Positions 8,784 through 17,498 of a stretch of DNA of 43,631 bases are shown one piece after another. The DNA is taken from the IMG/VR virus record IMGVR_UViG_3300008462_000474, positions 1 through 43,631 of that record; one strand, 5' to 3'. Within the stretch, counting starts at the first letter, position 1. Each line of letters begins with the position of its first letter. The notes under the pieces are model-generated. The model was not told where the DNA came from, ran no database searches, and was given only the letters and a program-made list of their open reading frames with translations. This DNA is from a virus. The translations under genes and the position numbers were made by a program.

Positions 8784-10709
8784 TTAGCGATTGCCGCTTA
8801 GCTTTTCTATACTTTCTAAACGATTTTGCTGTATATCAGGAGGGGTAAGATATAAATCAATTTTGTTACCGCCTTGCATTACAGTGGTGCTATTAGAAGC
8901 AGCTGTAGCGGTATTAGTTTTAAGAGTTTCTGTCATTTGAGCTTCAAGTTTTTGTACGCTTTCGTTTATCCGTTCTGCAGCCGCGGCCATTTTGTCTAAA
9001 GCTTCAGATGTATTTGTATTATTTTCAGTTATTGTTTCAGTAATGGTATTATTAACTAACGTAGTCTGGCCTTGTATAAATCCTTTATTAAAAGCTTCGA
9101 GTTCTTTATTTTCTTGAGGTTGGTTTTCAGTTTCGACTGAAGAAGTAGTTTCTATATCTACATTATCGGTTTCTCCTGGTACTATTTTAAGCGGGGTATT
9201 TTCGCTGTCTGTTTCTAGAGAAGCGCCTCCGCTTTCTGCAAATGCATTAATTGCAGCTTCTGCGCCTTTTTTTCCGGCCCACACACCTGCTATGCCACCA
9301 ATGAGCCCGCCAATAGTAGCTAATATCGGGGATGCAAAAATTGCGCCCGGGCCCGCCAAGCCTCCTAATAACGCTCCAGCTTTAGCTCCTGCTAAAGTTC
9401 CCGCTAATGCACCTCCTGCTGTACCCGCACCGACCGTAACAGCTTCTCCAACAGACCCAGTTTGCTGGTAACGATCAGCTCCTTCATATGCTCCAGTTAT
9501 AAGCGAGCCCGCTACTCCAGCTCGAGTCACATAAGTAGGTGGTTTAGGGACTGGAGCTTTAAATACTTTAGGGCCTGGTGGAACTCGTGGCGGACGAGGT
9601 GGTTTGTCACTGGTAGGCGGTTTAGAGGGTTTAGGAGGCTCAGGTACTCGAGGAGGTGGATTTGGCTGTGGCGGGTTTGGACGGTTTGTTCGGGAACTCG
9701 GACCAGGGTAGAGATTAGTACTGGATCCACTTTCTCCGGCCATAAAAGCTGGTCCTGAATTTAGCTCTTCAAACAAATCTTTTAATTTATCGTACGCTTT
9801 TTGATCAATATCTACTATATTGACTTTAAATAAAGCCGTTTTTTGACGTTCTTCGTCTCGTGCTACTTCTTGAGGAGAAGGCGCATACCCAGGCAGTTTT
9901 TTTACAGGATAAGTAGAGCCAATAAGTTCTTTGTTAGTATTTTCACTTGTTTGAGCTGTCGTAGCTATCGGAGTGTTAGCAGCAGTTATAGCTTCTTTTA
10001 TTTGTCTTTGTATATCATTATCTTTAACTTTTTCTTCTTTTAAGCTTTTTATTTTTGCCTCTCGGGCTTCTTTTTCTTCTAGCTCAATTTCAGCTGTAGT
10101 TTTATCTAAATTTTTTCTGAAATATTTTTCTTGAGCTGCAGTTGCTTCTTCAGCTGCTTTTAGCACTTTTTTGAAGTCTTTATCAAATACAGACATCGTA
10201 TCTAGTTTACTTCTTAACTCAGATGCGTCTAAGCCTTTTTCATTTTTTATGTCTTTATCATATTTTGCTAATGCATCCTCTACAGCTTTATTTAATATCT
10301 GTTCACTTATTTCTTTTTTTCGGTTTTCTTTCTCTTTTTCTTCTTTCTCTAAACGAGCTTTTCTTTCTACCTCAAAATTTTTGTTTAACTCTTCTACGGA
10401 TTTATTTAAGATTTCAAATCCGTTTGTTAAAGTCTTATTATTGCTTTCAGTTATTGCTTTAGTATTATTTTCAGATAGACTTTTGTATTCAGCAAACTTA
10501 ACGATTAATTCGTTAACTTTTTTAGTAAAACTACCTTCGTTATTGGGGTCGAATATTTTTTGTAAATTATCATTTAGTTTTTGAATTTGAGAAGAATCCT
10601 CCGGTAAGCTAAAATCCCCGCCAGCAACTCCTACGTTGAGCTGATCCTCTTTAGATAATACTGCAAGCAGTCTTCTTAAGACGTCTTCGAGTTGTTCGTT
10701 TTCCGGCAT
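8784..10709 (-). CDS. Tail tape measure protein candidate (gp29-like role)
   Basis: A 641-residue protein. Residues about 1-260 are charged coiled coil (EELNKNFEVERKARLEKEEK). About 335-395 is a Pro-rich linker (PPRVPEPPKPSKPPTSDK). About 400-490 is a Gly/Ala-rich hydrophobic region (GGALAGTLAGAKAGALLGG, then LATIGGLIGGIAGVWAGKKG) that suits membrane insertion during DNA delivery. About 540-641 is Asn/Thr-rich helix. T4 gp29 has 590 residues; if length scales with tail length, this tail would be near T4 size. It lies between the chaperone-like pair and the gp48/54-like gene, the usual tape-measure place. TAAGTA lies 5 bases before the ATG. The role is inferred from architecture and position. 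Confidence 0.65.
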   Translation of the reverse strand: MPENEQLEDVLRRLLAVLSKEDQLNVGVAGGDFSLPEDSSQIQKLNDNLQKIFDPNNEGSFTKKVNELIVKFAEYKSLSENNTKAITESNNKTLTNGFEILNKSVEELNKNFEVERKARLEKEEKEKENRKKEISEQILNKAVEDALAKYDKDIKNEKGLDASELRSKLDTMSVFDKDFKKVLKAAEEATAAQEKYFRKNLDKTTAEIELEEKEAREAKIKSLKEEKVKDNDIQRQIKEAITAANTPIATTAQTSENTNKELIGSTYPVKKLPGYAPSPQEVARDEERQKTALFKVNIVDIDQKAYDKLKDLFEELNSGPAFMAGESGSSTNLYPGPSSRTNRPNPPQPNPPPRVPEPPKPSKPPTSDKPPRPPRVPPGPKVFKAPVPKPPTYVTRAGVAGSLITGAYEGADRYQQTGSVGEAVTVGAGTAGGALAGTLAGAKAGALLGGLAGPGAIFASPILATIGGLIGGIAGVWAGKKGAEAAINAFAESGGASLETDSENTPLKIVPGETDNVDIETTSSVETENQPQENKELEAFNKGFIQGQTTLVNNTITETITENNTNTSEALDKMAAAAERINESVQKLEAQMTETLKTNTATAASNSTTVMQGGNKIDLYLTPPDIQQNRLESIEKLSGNR

Positions 10710-10714
10710 CGAAA

Positions 10715-10720
10715 TACTTA
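10715..10720 (-). promoter_or_regulatory. Late-promoter-like motif TAAGTA
   Basis: Preceded by C; exactly 5 bases before the ATG at 10709. Confidence 0.6.
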
Positions 10721-10734
10721 GGCTGCCTCTGTAG

Positions 10735-11502
10735 TTATATTTCTACGAGAAACTCTGTATTAATATTCAAGACTATATCTGTCTCAATACCTTCTTTTTT
10801 AGCCTTTAAAGTTAATACCTCTGTATTTAAATTAAAAAGCATTCTAATAAACTCTCCTACTTTATTAATTAAATTTACTGGTAAAGTTTCAACAATTGCT
10901 ATTTGCTCTTGCGGCGTAAACTGTTTAAAATTTATCAAAACACCTTCTACATAAATTTCTTTTATGCATTTGCATGTTTCTCCTATATACATATCTCCTA
11001 ATGCCTCTACAAAATTTTTAACATCGTTTTTTGCAAGAGTTTGTTGATATCTCAGCTCTTTTTCGTGTTTATATTGTTCTATTATTTTAGGTACTTCTAT
11101 ATCAATTTTTATTTTATCAAACTCAATAGTCTTAGCCAAGTCTTGTATCTTAGCTAGTTTATCTATACTTTCTGCTACTGCAGCATCTCCGTATTCGGAT
11201 TTAATTATATCCCCGTGTAGAGTTTTACGGTATGCTAAAAGAATAGCTAGTCTATCTAGCACATTAAACTCCTTAGTTATATCCCAATCTAAACAATTCT
11301 CTGTTATAATTTCATATGTTGCTATAATAAACTTAGTACGAAAAACTAAATTATCATATCCAGCGTCGTATAGTTTTTTTTGCTGGGCTCCGGTAATAGG
11401 GCGAAAACCTACTTCTCTTTTTAAAGAAGGTATGTAGATTTGCAAAATATTTTTATTTGCATAATCTTTAAGGGTATCGAGTACATTTTGTATGTTATTC
11501 AT
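10735..11502 (-). CDS. Tail assembly chaperone / gp26-like baseplate protein (paralogue of next gene upstream)
   Basis: A 255-residue, mostly helical protein. Its first 110 residues align by eye with the 11505-12395 product: a strand with IPSLKREV versus LPSQKKFI, a helix, and the shared segment LDRLAILLAYRKT versus IDKLAIFLTIREV. This resembles the T4 gp26-type baseplate protein family, which in T4 is needed for hub assembly. It sits directly upstream of the tape measure gene, where tape measure chaperones are usually encoded. The start is 2 bases from the upstream stop, so it is translated from the same mRNA as its paralogue. No zinc or membrane motif is seen. Confidence 0.6.
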   Translation of the reverse strand: MNNIQNVLDTLKDYANKNILQIYIPSLKREVGFRPITGAQQKKLYDAGYDNLVFRTKFIIATYEIITENCLDWDITKEFNVLDRLAILLAYRKTLHGDIIKSEYGDAAVAESIDKLAKIQDLAKTIEFDKIKIDIEVPKIIEQYKHEKELRYQQTLAKNDVKNFVEALGDMYIGETCKCIKEIYVEGVLINFKQFTPQEQIAIVETLPVNLINKVGEFIRMLFNLNTEVLTLKAKKEGIETDIVLNINTEFLVEI

Positions 11503-11504
11503 AT

Positions 11505-12395
11505 TTAAAAGCCAAATTCGGTATTATGTTCAGTTTTTGGATTATTTTTTGTGTTGGTATTTTTTTTATTTTCTTCTAAAAAGTAATTCCAATATACTTG
11601 TATTTCTGCTGGGGTAATTGAATCTACATATTCAGCACTAAATTTACAATGAGTAACAACGTTATACATAGCTTTGTAAACATTATTAAGTTCTTCTATA
11701 AAAAGATACTCTAATAATTCGCACAATGCAGTAGAATCTATATTGCCTGTAATTTTATAAATTGTTTTACTTGTATGCGGGGATACTATTTTTATTAAAT
11801 TTTTTTCCGAATTATGTTTTTTTGCTTGAGCTATTTGCAAGCGGGCTTGTAGTAAATGACTAGCTGGTAAGTGTTCAATTATAATTTTTTTTTCGTCAAA
11901 CTTATAACTATCCAGTTTTATAATTTTTTCGGTAATTATTTCAGTAATACTCGCACAAAGATCTTCAGAATTATTTTCCGTTAATAGTATTGTTTCGTCT
12001 TTTATACCCGTAAACAAACTATGCTTTGTAGTTAAATTATCTGTTTTTACTGTTACTTCAGTTATTAATTCGTCTAAGGTTTTTTGTATATCGTTAATTG
12101 CTGTTTGATAGTTAAAACTCGCATTTGAATCCGGACAGGTACATTTTAAATTTAAATCAGGGCTCACACAAACTTCTCTTATAGTTAAAAAAATTGCAAG
12201 TTTATCAATAATTGTTAAATTTACTAGCTCTTTTACCTCTATTATTTCTTGCAAAATAAAATTGAACAATTCGATAGTCTTTAACTTATCTCCAACATAC
12301 AAAGATTTTACCAAATTTCTATATGTTTTATAGTTTAACTCTTTAACATATATAAATTTTTTTTGACTTGGTAAAAAAGCTTTTAACTTGAACAT
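11505..12395 (-). CDS. Tail assembly chaperone / gp26-like baseplate protein
   Basis: A 296-residue Lys/Glu/Ile-rich helical protein, paralogous to the 10735-11502 product in its N-terminal part (LPSQKKFIYVKELNYKTY, then IIDKLAIFLTIREVCVSPDL). A short Cys pair (KCTCPDS, about residue 104) sits where T4-type baseplate proteins of this class often carry Cys residues. The C-terminal 60 residues include a Trp-containing helix (PAEIQVYWNYFLEENKK) and a polar tail. It is 2 bases downstream of the tube-fold gene stop, hence coupled. A helper in tape measure or hub assembly is likely by family pattern and place; it may not be part of the virion. Confidence 0.55.
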   Translation of the reverse strand: MFKLKAFLPSQKKFIYVKELNYKTYRNLVKSLYVGDKLKTIELFNFILQEIIEVKELVNLTIIDKLAIFLTIREVCVSPDLNLKCTCPDSNASFNYQTAINDIQKTLDELITEVTVKTDNLTTKHSLFTGIKDETILLTENNSEDLCASITEIITEKIIKLDSYKFDEKKIIIEHLPASHLLQARLQIAQAKKHNSEKNLIKIVSPHTSKTIYKITGNIDSTALCELLEYLFIEELNNVYKAMYNVVTHCKFSAEYVDSITPAEIQVYWNYFLEENKKNTNTKNNPKTEHNTEFGF

Positions 12396-12397
12396 AA

Positions 12398-13126
12398 TTA
12401 CGATCTATCGCCATCAATATTGGTAATCTTGTATGATTTATATGTCCAATTCGTATTTACCACTCGTACATTGCCGTTTTCCCCGTAAGCATACGTAAAA
12501 TCCGGAACCGAAACTGGAGCGCAGTCAATATATGTAATTTGTTTGCGAGTAGAATTGCTATTTTTAGAAAACCCGTCTATATGCCATACCTCAAGATTTC
12601 CCTTCACTCTTTGATTTTCAGTTTGTCGGCCGAACAAGCCGAAGGTGCTTACTGCAAATAACCATGGTCTTAAAATATAATCCGTAAAGGAAATATTAGT
12701 TTCTATAAAACTTATTGTTAAATTATTAGGATCATTACGGCCCTTAATAACAGGCGCTGAAAGCAAATTACCGTGTACATTTGTATTAGTGCTTGGACCC
12801 ACTCTACCGCTAGCTAAAGTCTCTCCAGGTATTGTTACTCCGGTAGCAAATACTATCCGGCCATTAATTTTTTTATCTTCTTCTATAAATTTAATTAATT
12901 CCCCTCGTAAACCACGAATGTCTTCCCATTGAGCATTTTCATCGTAATAATCTTGTATAACATTATTAATAGCTAAATAAGGGATGCTATCAATCTTTAC
13001 TATAAAATTTGCTTCAGAAGGTATAGAAAAAGTATTATCTTCCCTCTGTAAATTATTTAATATTGAGGCTAGTTCCGAAGTACTACCTAATCCTTTCGGT
13101 CCGAGAGTTGGACTGTCAATAGGCAT
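12398..13126 (-). CDS. Tail tube-fold protein (possible tube initiator, gp54-like)
   Basis: A 242-residue protein with a tube-like order of strands: ANFIVKIDSIPYLAINNV, then TGVTIPGETLASGRVG, then NLTISFIETNISFTDYILRPW, then GNLEVWHIDG, ending in a hydrophobic strand VVNTNWTYKSYKITNI. The loop after SFTDYILRPW matches the position where gp19 proteins have the FxDW helix. It is more diverged than its neighbours at 13138, 13818 and 14648, so a role at the tube-baseplate junction is plausible. It shares an operon with the paralogue just upstream (12-base gap) and with the chaperone-like genes downstream. No upstream TAARTA motif. Confidence 0.6.
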   Translation of the reverse strand: MPIDSPTLGPKGLGSTSELASILNNLQREDNTFSIPSEANFIVKIDSIPYLAINNVIQDYYDENAQWEDIRGLRGELIKFIEEDKKINGRIVFATGVTIPGETLASGRVGPSTNTNVHGNLLSAPVIKGRNDPNNLTISFIETNISFTDYILRPWLFAVSTFGLFGRQTENQRVKGNLEVWHIDGFSKNSNSTRKQITYIDCAPVSVPDFTYAYGENGNVRVVNTNWTYKSYKITNIDGDRS

Positions 13127-13137
13127 ACTAATTAAAT

Positions 13138-13806
13138 TTAACGTCTAAACACTTGCCCTACTGCTTGAGTGGCGCGGGTTAAGCTACGAGCTGTATTAGT
13201 AATTGCGTTAAGTGTACCGAGCAGACCGCCTTGTTGCTGTTTGATTGAACTTCTATCAACTTCGCTTACCCAGTATTGATATGCAATTGTAGCTTTTATT
13301 TCTTGTATACTACCATTACCGGTCATTTTATAATCTATTGCTCCTAGATCAGTAATATAAGCCCCATAAAGACTATATGTACTAATTGTATACATTTGAT
13401 CGTCTAATAAAATTAAATCAATTACATTTTCTGTACCTGGTAAAGTAATATTATTATTTTGACTATTAAAGGGGCTAAATGTATTTGACATCGCACCTTC
13501 TAATCTTTGACGAAGCTCTAATGCTTGGTCTGCGTAAAAAGTTATACTCCAGCTTTCAGAATTAGGATAAGTAGCAGCTCCCGGTACGTTAAAGTTGAGC
13601 CCCATATACGGAGCTTTAATATTTTCTATTCTACGAGAAGGAAGAGCTGCACTTTTAACATATACCAAATCATCTTCACCAAATAAATCTTGCCCGCCAG
13701 CAACAATAAAACTATTAACTCTTAATTGGAAATCTCTAGAAAACTTTTTTTGAGTAGCTACTCTATAAAAGTTTGAAATATTTTGATTAGTCTGATAAGT
13801 TGCCAT
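13138..13806 (-). CDS. Tail tube protein paralogue (gp19 family)
   Basis: A 222-residue gp19-type protein closely related to the major tube protein at 14648. Shared elements in order: FYR(V)A near the start, FSRDFQLRV, EDDLVYVKSAALPSRRI, YMGLNFNVPGAATYPNS, SWSITFYAD, LYGAYITDLGAIDYKM and TIAYQYW. A 45-residue extra C-terminal tail (GGLLGTLNAITNTARSLTRA) is absent from the major protein and is predicted helical. It may form a specialised ring at one end of the tube. It opens a transcription unit with TAAGTA 8 bases before the ATG. Confidence 0.85.
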   Translation of the reverse strand: MATYQTNQNISNFYRVATQKKFSRDFQLRVNSFIVAGGQDLFGEDDLVYVKSAALPSRRIENIKAPYMGLNFNVPGAATYPNSESWSITFYADQALELRQRLEGAMSNTFSPFNSQNNNITLPGTENVIDLILLDDQMYTISTYSLYGAYITDLGAIDYKMTGNGSIQEIKATIAYQYWVSEVDRSSIKQQQGGLLGTLNAITNTARSLTRATQAVGQVFRR

Positions 13807-13814
13807 CTTAATAA

Positions 13815-13820
13815 TACTTA
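13815..13820 (-). promoter_or_regulatory. Late-promoter-like motif TAAGTA
   Basis: Preceded by C; 8 bases before the ATG at 13806. Its TAA is the stop codon of the upstream tube paralogue (13818-13820). Confidence 0.55.
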
Positions 13821-14594
13821 GGCTGTACCTGCTAGGTTAGGGTTTATTTGATTATTTACCGGTACAGCTGAACGCAATGTGTTTTTTATTAAAGCTGTAG
13901 TTTCATTAGAACCAATATATTGAAACGCAAATGTTGTAGTTATAGAAGCTATACCGCCTGCAGTGGTAGTATTATAAGCTATATCTCCGAGATTTATCGG
14001 AAAACAACCATACAGTTTATAATCTCTTACCGGCTGCATATTAAAAATATCTATTCTATCCTGTTTAGATCTTTTGTCTTTTATTTCTCTGTTTCCTCTT
14101 TCTAATTTACCCGCTCCTAACTGCACTGGTTTGTATAACGTTAAAGTTATATCCGTATGAGCGGTTTGATTAGATTTAAATCCGTGCTCATTATAAACTT
14201 GTTGACTCCAATACTCAAATATGTCTTTAATTAGATAGGTATCGTCGGAGTAAAAAGTAAGAGCCCAATTTAAAGAACTAGGGTAAGATGCTGCAATTGG
14301 TACGTTAAAGCTAAAATTTTTATAGTTTAATTTAGCCGTACTTATTTTTCTACTTGGTATACTACCTGCTTTTACATAAAGTAACTTACTTGGTGTAAAA
14401 AATCTGTTAATAGCTCTTTCTCCAGTTTGTAACTCTTTTATATTAGTTATATTAGTTACTCTAAATAAATTGTCTTTTGCAAACCCTAGCCGTTGAGCTG
14501 CTTGATAAAAGCCTTTTAAAGAATCGTCTGAGACAGATCCTCGTAACGGAGTTTCGTTTACTACAAATGGGGGCAGCTTAACAATATCAGCCAT
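13818..14594 (-). CDS. Tail tube protein paralogue (gp19 family), longer variant
   Basis: A 258-residue gp19-type protein. It keeps FYQAAQRLGFAKDNLFRVT, LLYVKAGSIPSRKI, FSFNVPIAASYPSS, WALTFYSDD, FEYWSQQVYNEHG, DYKLYGCFPINLGDIAYN and TTFAFQYI. Compared with the major tube protein it has a 20-residue N-terminal extension, a charged insert of about 25 residues (GKLERGNREIKDKRSKQDR) and a polar C-terminal tail. Insertions at loop positions suggest a terminal or junction ring rather than the repeating tube. It lies just after the terminator that follows the major tube gene and has its own TAAGTA 5 bases before the ATG. Confidence 0.82.
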   Translation of the reverse strand: MADIVKLPPFVVNETPLRGSVSDDSLKGFYQAAQRLGFAKDNLFRVTNITNIKELQTGERAINRFFTPSKLLYVKAGSIPSRKISTAKLNYKNFSFNVPIAASYPSSLNWALTFYSDDTYLIKDIFEYWSQQVYNEHGFKSNQTAHTDITLTLYKPVQLGAGKLERGNREIKDKRSKQDRIDIFNMQPVRDYKLYGCFPINLGDIAYNTTTAGGIASITTTFAFQYIGSNETTALIKNTLRSAVPVNNQINPNLAGTA

Positions 14595-14599
14595 ACAGA

Positions 14600-14605
14600 T
14601 ACTTA
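14600..14605 (-). promoter_or_regulatory. Late-promoter-like motif TAAGTA
   Basis: Preceded by A; exactly 5 bases before the ATG at 14594. It sits just downstream of the terminator of the tube gene, restarting transcription for the baseplate genes. Confidence 0.6.
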
Positions 14606-14617
14606 TCTCTGTACATT

Positions 14618-14640
14618 AAAAAACCCCCTTACGGGGGTTT
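14618..14640 (-). terminator. Rho-independent terminator after the major tail tube gene
   Basis: On the minus strand, stem AAACCCCC / GGGGGTTT with a 4-base loop (GTAA), followed by a run of six T including the stem end. It is 8 bases past the stop of the tube gene (14648). The plus strand lacks an equally long T run, so it mainly acts on the sheath-tube transcript. Confidence 0.88.
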
Positions 14641-14647
14641 GTGAGTT

Positions 14648-15169
14648 TTATTCGTGGCGCCAGTAGTGGTATGCTAGCGTTGCATTAAACGTTAGTGGTG
14701 TACCAGTACCTGCAACATTATATGCTACATTTCCTAAAGATACTACATAAACCCCGTATAATTTATACGTATTAACTATTTGTAATTTATCATCTACAAG
14801 GTTTAACTGAATTACTTTATCAACTCCGCGTGGAGATAAATCTCCAGTACTCGTAGCATCATCAAAAACTTTACCGATTTGCCAGTCTTCGAATTTTTTA
14901 CGAATGACCCCGTTTTTATCATTACGGAACGTCACAGCCCAAGCGTTACTACCTGGATACTTTACTGTACCCGGCACATTAAAGTCAAGCCCCATATAAG
15001 TTGCGGTTTGATTACTAATAGTGCGGTCAGGAAGATTAGCGGTGGTAATATAAACGAAATCGTCTTCGTTGAATGTATCTTCCCCGATAGAGACTACCCG
15101 TAACATATAGTCACGGGCAAAGTCTCTAGCTTGGGATACCCGAAAGAAGTCTTGTATTGTTTGAGCCAT
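14648..15169 (-). CDS. 19: Major tail tube protein (gp19-like)
   Basis: A 173-residue protein, close to T4 gp19 (163). Elements in order: FFRVSQARDFARDYMLRV, DDFVYITTANLPDRTI, YMGLDFNVPGTVKYPGS, WAVTFRND, KKFEDWQIG, LYGVYVVSLGNVAYN and a final ATLAYHYW. The Leu-Pro turn, the Asn-Val-Pro-Gly loop and the closing Tyr-x-Tyr-Trp are typical of the family. It is the shortest and cleanest of the tube-fold set, directly follows the sheath gene and is followed by a strong terminator, as expected for the abundant tube subunit. TAAATA lies 6 bases before the ATG. Confidence 0.92.
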   Translation of the reverse strand: MAQTIQDFFRVSQARDFARDYMLRVVSIGEDTFNEDDFVYITTANLPDRTISNQTATYMGLDFNVPGTVKYPGSNAWAVTFRNDKNGVIRKKFEDWQIGKVFDDATSTGDLSPRGVDKVIQLNLVDDKLQIVNTYKLYGVYVVSLGNVAYNVAGTGTPLTFNATLAYHYWRHE

Positions 15170-15175
15170 ATTGAA

Positions 15176-15181
15176 TATTTA
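15176..15181 (-). promoter_or_regulatory. Late-promoter-like motif TAAATA
   Basis: Preceded by C; 6 bases before the ATG at 15169. It gives the tube gene its own start signal besides readthrough from the sheath gene. Confidence 0.6.
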
Positions 15182-15189
15182 GGTTAAAC

Positions 15190-17448
15190 TTAGCTTATTA
15201 ACTCTTGGAAGTTTTGAGATGTTCTTGTGCAGTAGAAGTTGACCAAGATAAATTCGGCAGTACGAACTGGCTTGATATAAATGTCTACTACTAAAGTATT
15301 ATCATCAATTAACTCTGGAGTGTTGTTTGTAGTATTGCATACAATTAAGTAATCGAATAAGCCTTGAGTGTTCTTAGCAAGATCAAATACCGGGGTAATT
15401 GTATTAACTAAACGGCTACGAGTAAATGTAGTGTTTGGCTCGAATACGAAGAATTTAGCTGTATTAAACACAGACTTTTCTAAGTAGAGGAACAGACGGC
15501 GTACATTTAGACGATCAAATGCGCTTGGAGCTTTGAGTAAGGTCTTTTGACCCATTATTGTGTATCCTTCGTTAGGGAAGAACACTACTGGGTTTACAGA
15601 CACCTTATAGAGTAAGTCGCGTTGCTTTTGCTGAGGATTTACACCAAGGTCATTAATACCAGTAATAGTACCACGATTTAAACCTGCAGGCGCGCCCCAA
15701 GGGTAAGCAATTGCATCATTACGACTAAACGCTGCAGCTGCAAAACCAGAAAATGGCAACCAAACGTTTTTGTTTGTGTATTGATCAGTTGCTCTTGCCC
15801 AGTTACCGTAAGTTGTAGAGTAACTCGAATTTAAGTTACTATAAAGGTTACGCAATGGCCAGTAAATGTTTTGAGAGAAGTTTTTGCTCTTGTCATCTAA
15901 GGTCTTAAAGTTTTGACCTTGTACGAATACCCAACGTAACGGATCAGAAATGAATACTAAGTCTTTACGTTCATTTCTTGCAAAATTATCAAACTTTGTT
16001 GTAATGCCTACCCAAGCATTTACTGTATCGTTTGATACCGCATTACCAGTTGAGGATGTTAAGGCCTGTACGTTGGTTTTTAATGAGCCGCTCCAGTAGG
16101 TATCATCAAATGCAGCAGAACCAGCCGCTGCGATTGTTGAAATACCACCGTCAATTACTACATCAAGACTTAACGTGTCTGGGTTTTGAGCAAGATTCAA
16201 TATCTTGTCAACTTTAGTACTTACGTTGCCTACTACTTTTTGATTTTCTGTACCAAGTGTAGGAGAGTAAACCCCAAGAGCGTATAGGTTATTTGCAGCA
16301 GCGTGTCCACCGCCTGAAGCCGTATTGAATATACTTGAAGTAGATCTTAATACTCTTATAGCTTTATTAGCATTACCGTTACTATCTAACCAAGATGTAT
16401 TATCAGCGATATTTGGATTTACAAATATAGTTAAATTTGGGGAGGTATTATTTACAAGAGTGTTTATAAAATAGCTTTGTGGCTGGCCCCCGTTTGGATC
16501 TTGAATTTTGCGATCAGAATAGAACGAACCTGTATAGCCTTCTTGTAGTACGTATTCGAGAGTTAAAGCTGTAGGAGAGAAAGGCGAAACTCTTACTTTA
16601 AATAATGAAAATATCGCAGTATCTTGATACGCGGTGCCAGCTATATTAAACGAAGGAATATTTTCAATATCTTGAGAAACACTACCTACATTAGCAGTTG
16701 CAGTTGCACTTAGCTGAAACTGGTAACGAGTATTTGGTACTGCAGTGTATGCGCTGGTAGCAGCTGTTTGGGCTGCAATTGTATCGATTGTTAAAGCTGC
16801 ATCAAAATCAGTAGAAGGATTTAAGTTAGCATTATCTGCAAGATTAAAATAAAACCCTTCAAATTTTTCGTTAATTGTGGTTTTTGCTTTATTGAGCACA
16901 ATTAAACCAGCTGCACTTAATTCAGTAAAGCCTGTAAATACAGGCGCTGTACTTGCTGCTGCAGTTGCCCATTGTAGACCGCCTTGTAATACTAAATTGT
17001 ATTGGTCATCTGTAAGCTCAACTAATGTTGGTTGAGTTAAGTAGTAAGCACCAGCAGCGCTTAGTGCGGTGCCGTTTGCTACTGGAGCAGTTGCATCTGT
17101 TGCAGATGCTGCAACTACTGGAAATACTAACGCACTATACTTGCTAGAAAATCCTTCCCCAGCTTCAGCACCGTAAGGTAAGCGAGCGACATTTACAACT
17201 GCATTTGTGCCACCGGTAAAAAGCTGTCTTACAGAGTAGTAAAAATAGCGCTCTGCTGCATTGGTAGGAGTACCATATATTGTCTCAAAATCAGCAACAC
17301 TTGCTACGTTAAGAATTTCGTAGGTTGGACCTTGAGGCGCGAAACCGGTCACCAAGAAGCTTGTACCATTAGGAGCATTAAGTCTTGTGCTAAGATCGAT
17401 TTCGCGAATTTCTACGCCAGGAGATTGTATAGTACGAGTGTTGGCCAT
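15190..17448 (-). CDS. 18: Tail sheath protein (gp18-like)
   Basis: A 752-residue contractile sheath protein (T4 gp18: 659). The N-terminal arm reads SPGVEIREIDLSTRLNAPNG and then FLVTGFAPQGPTYE, the classic sheath opening. The C-terminal domain has the conserved run LRWVFVQGQNFKTLDDKSKN, then YPWGAPAGLNRGTI, INDLGVNPQQKQRDLLY, NEGYTIMGQKTL and RLNVRRLFLYLEKS, ending in the arm strand LVNFYCTRTSQNFQEL. Residues about 110-420 are a variable, surface-exposed insertion rich in Ala/Thr/Ser. The TAAATA motif lies 18 bases before the ATG, the longest gap among the genes carrying it, which would leave a short untranslated leader. Confidence 0.95.
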   Translation of the reverse strand: MANTRTIQSPGVEIREIDLSTRLNAPNGTSFLVTGFAPQGPTYEILNVASVADFETIYGTPTNAAERYFYYSVRQLFTGGTNAVVNVARLPYGAEAGEGFSSKYSALVFPVVAASATDATAPVANGTALSAAGAYYLTQPTLVELTDDQYNLVLQGGLQWATAAASTAPVFTGFTELSAAGLIVLNKAKTTINEKFEGFYFNLADNANLNPSTDFDAALTIDTIAAQTAATSAYTAVPNTRYQFQLSATATANVGSVSQDIENIPSFNIAGTAYQDTAIFSLFKVRVSPFSPTALTLEYVLQEGYTGSFYSDRKIQDPNGGQPQSYFINTLVNNTSPNLTIFVNPNIADNTSWLDSNGNANKAIRVLRSTSSIFNTASGGGHAAANNLYALGVYSPTLGTENQKVVGNVSTKVDKILNLAQNPDTLSLDVVIDGGISTIAAAGSAAFDDTYWSGSLKTNVQALTSSTGNAVSNDTVNAWVGITTKFDNFARNERKDLVFISDPLRWVFVQGQNFKTLDDKSKNFSQNIYWPLRNLYSNLNSSYSTTYGNWARATDQYTNKNVWLPFSGFAAAAFSRNDAIAYPWGAPAGLNRGTITGINDLGVNPQQKQRDLLYKVSVNPVVFFPNEGYTIMGQKTLLKAPSAFDRLNVRRLFLYLEKSVFNTAKFFVFEPNTTFTRSRLVNTITPVFDLAKNTQGLFDYLIVCNTTNNTPELIDDNTLVVDIYIKPVRTAEFILVNFYCTRTSQNFQELIS

Positions 17449-17466
17449 AAAGTTTTTGTATACTAT

Positions 17467-17472
17467 TATTTA
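17467..17472 (-). promoter_or_regulatory. Late-promoter-like motif TAAATA
   Basis: Preceded by C; 18 bases before the sheath ATG at 17448, an outlier in spacing. No clear Shine-Dalgarno sequence follows it. Confidence 0.5.
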
Positions 17473-17498
17473 GGCAAATTCAGAAGGGATTCCTGAGA

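Noticed and set aside
9462-10584. Plus-strand frames opposite the tape measure gene
   Set aside because: Their Phe/Ser-rich translations mirror the Lys/Glu-rich coding strand; there is no ribosome site or motif, and the minus-strand gene explains the region.
14595-14612. AGATA/TATCT inverted repeat around the TAAGTA motif as an operator
   Set aside because: The arms are only 5-7 bases and imperfect; the other motif sites lack it, apart from the separate palindrome at 19142.
17470-17498. Possible terminator after the tube-fold gene, before the sheath gene
   Set aside because: Only a weak stem of about six pairs with a G-T pair and no T run; not convincing.
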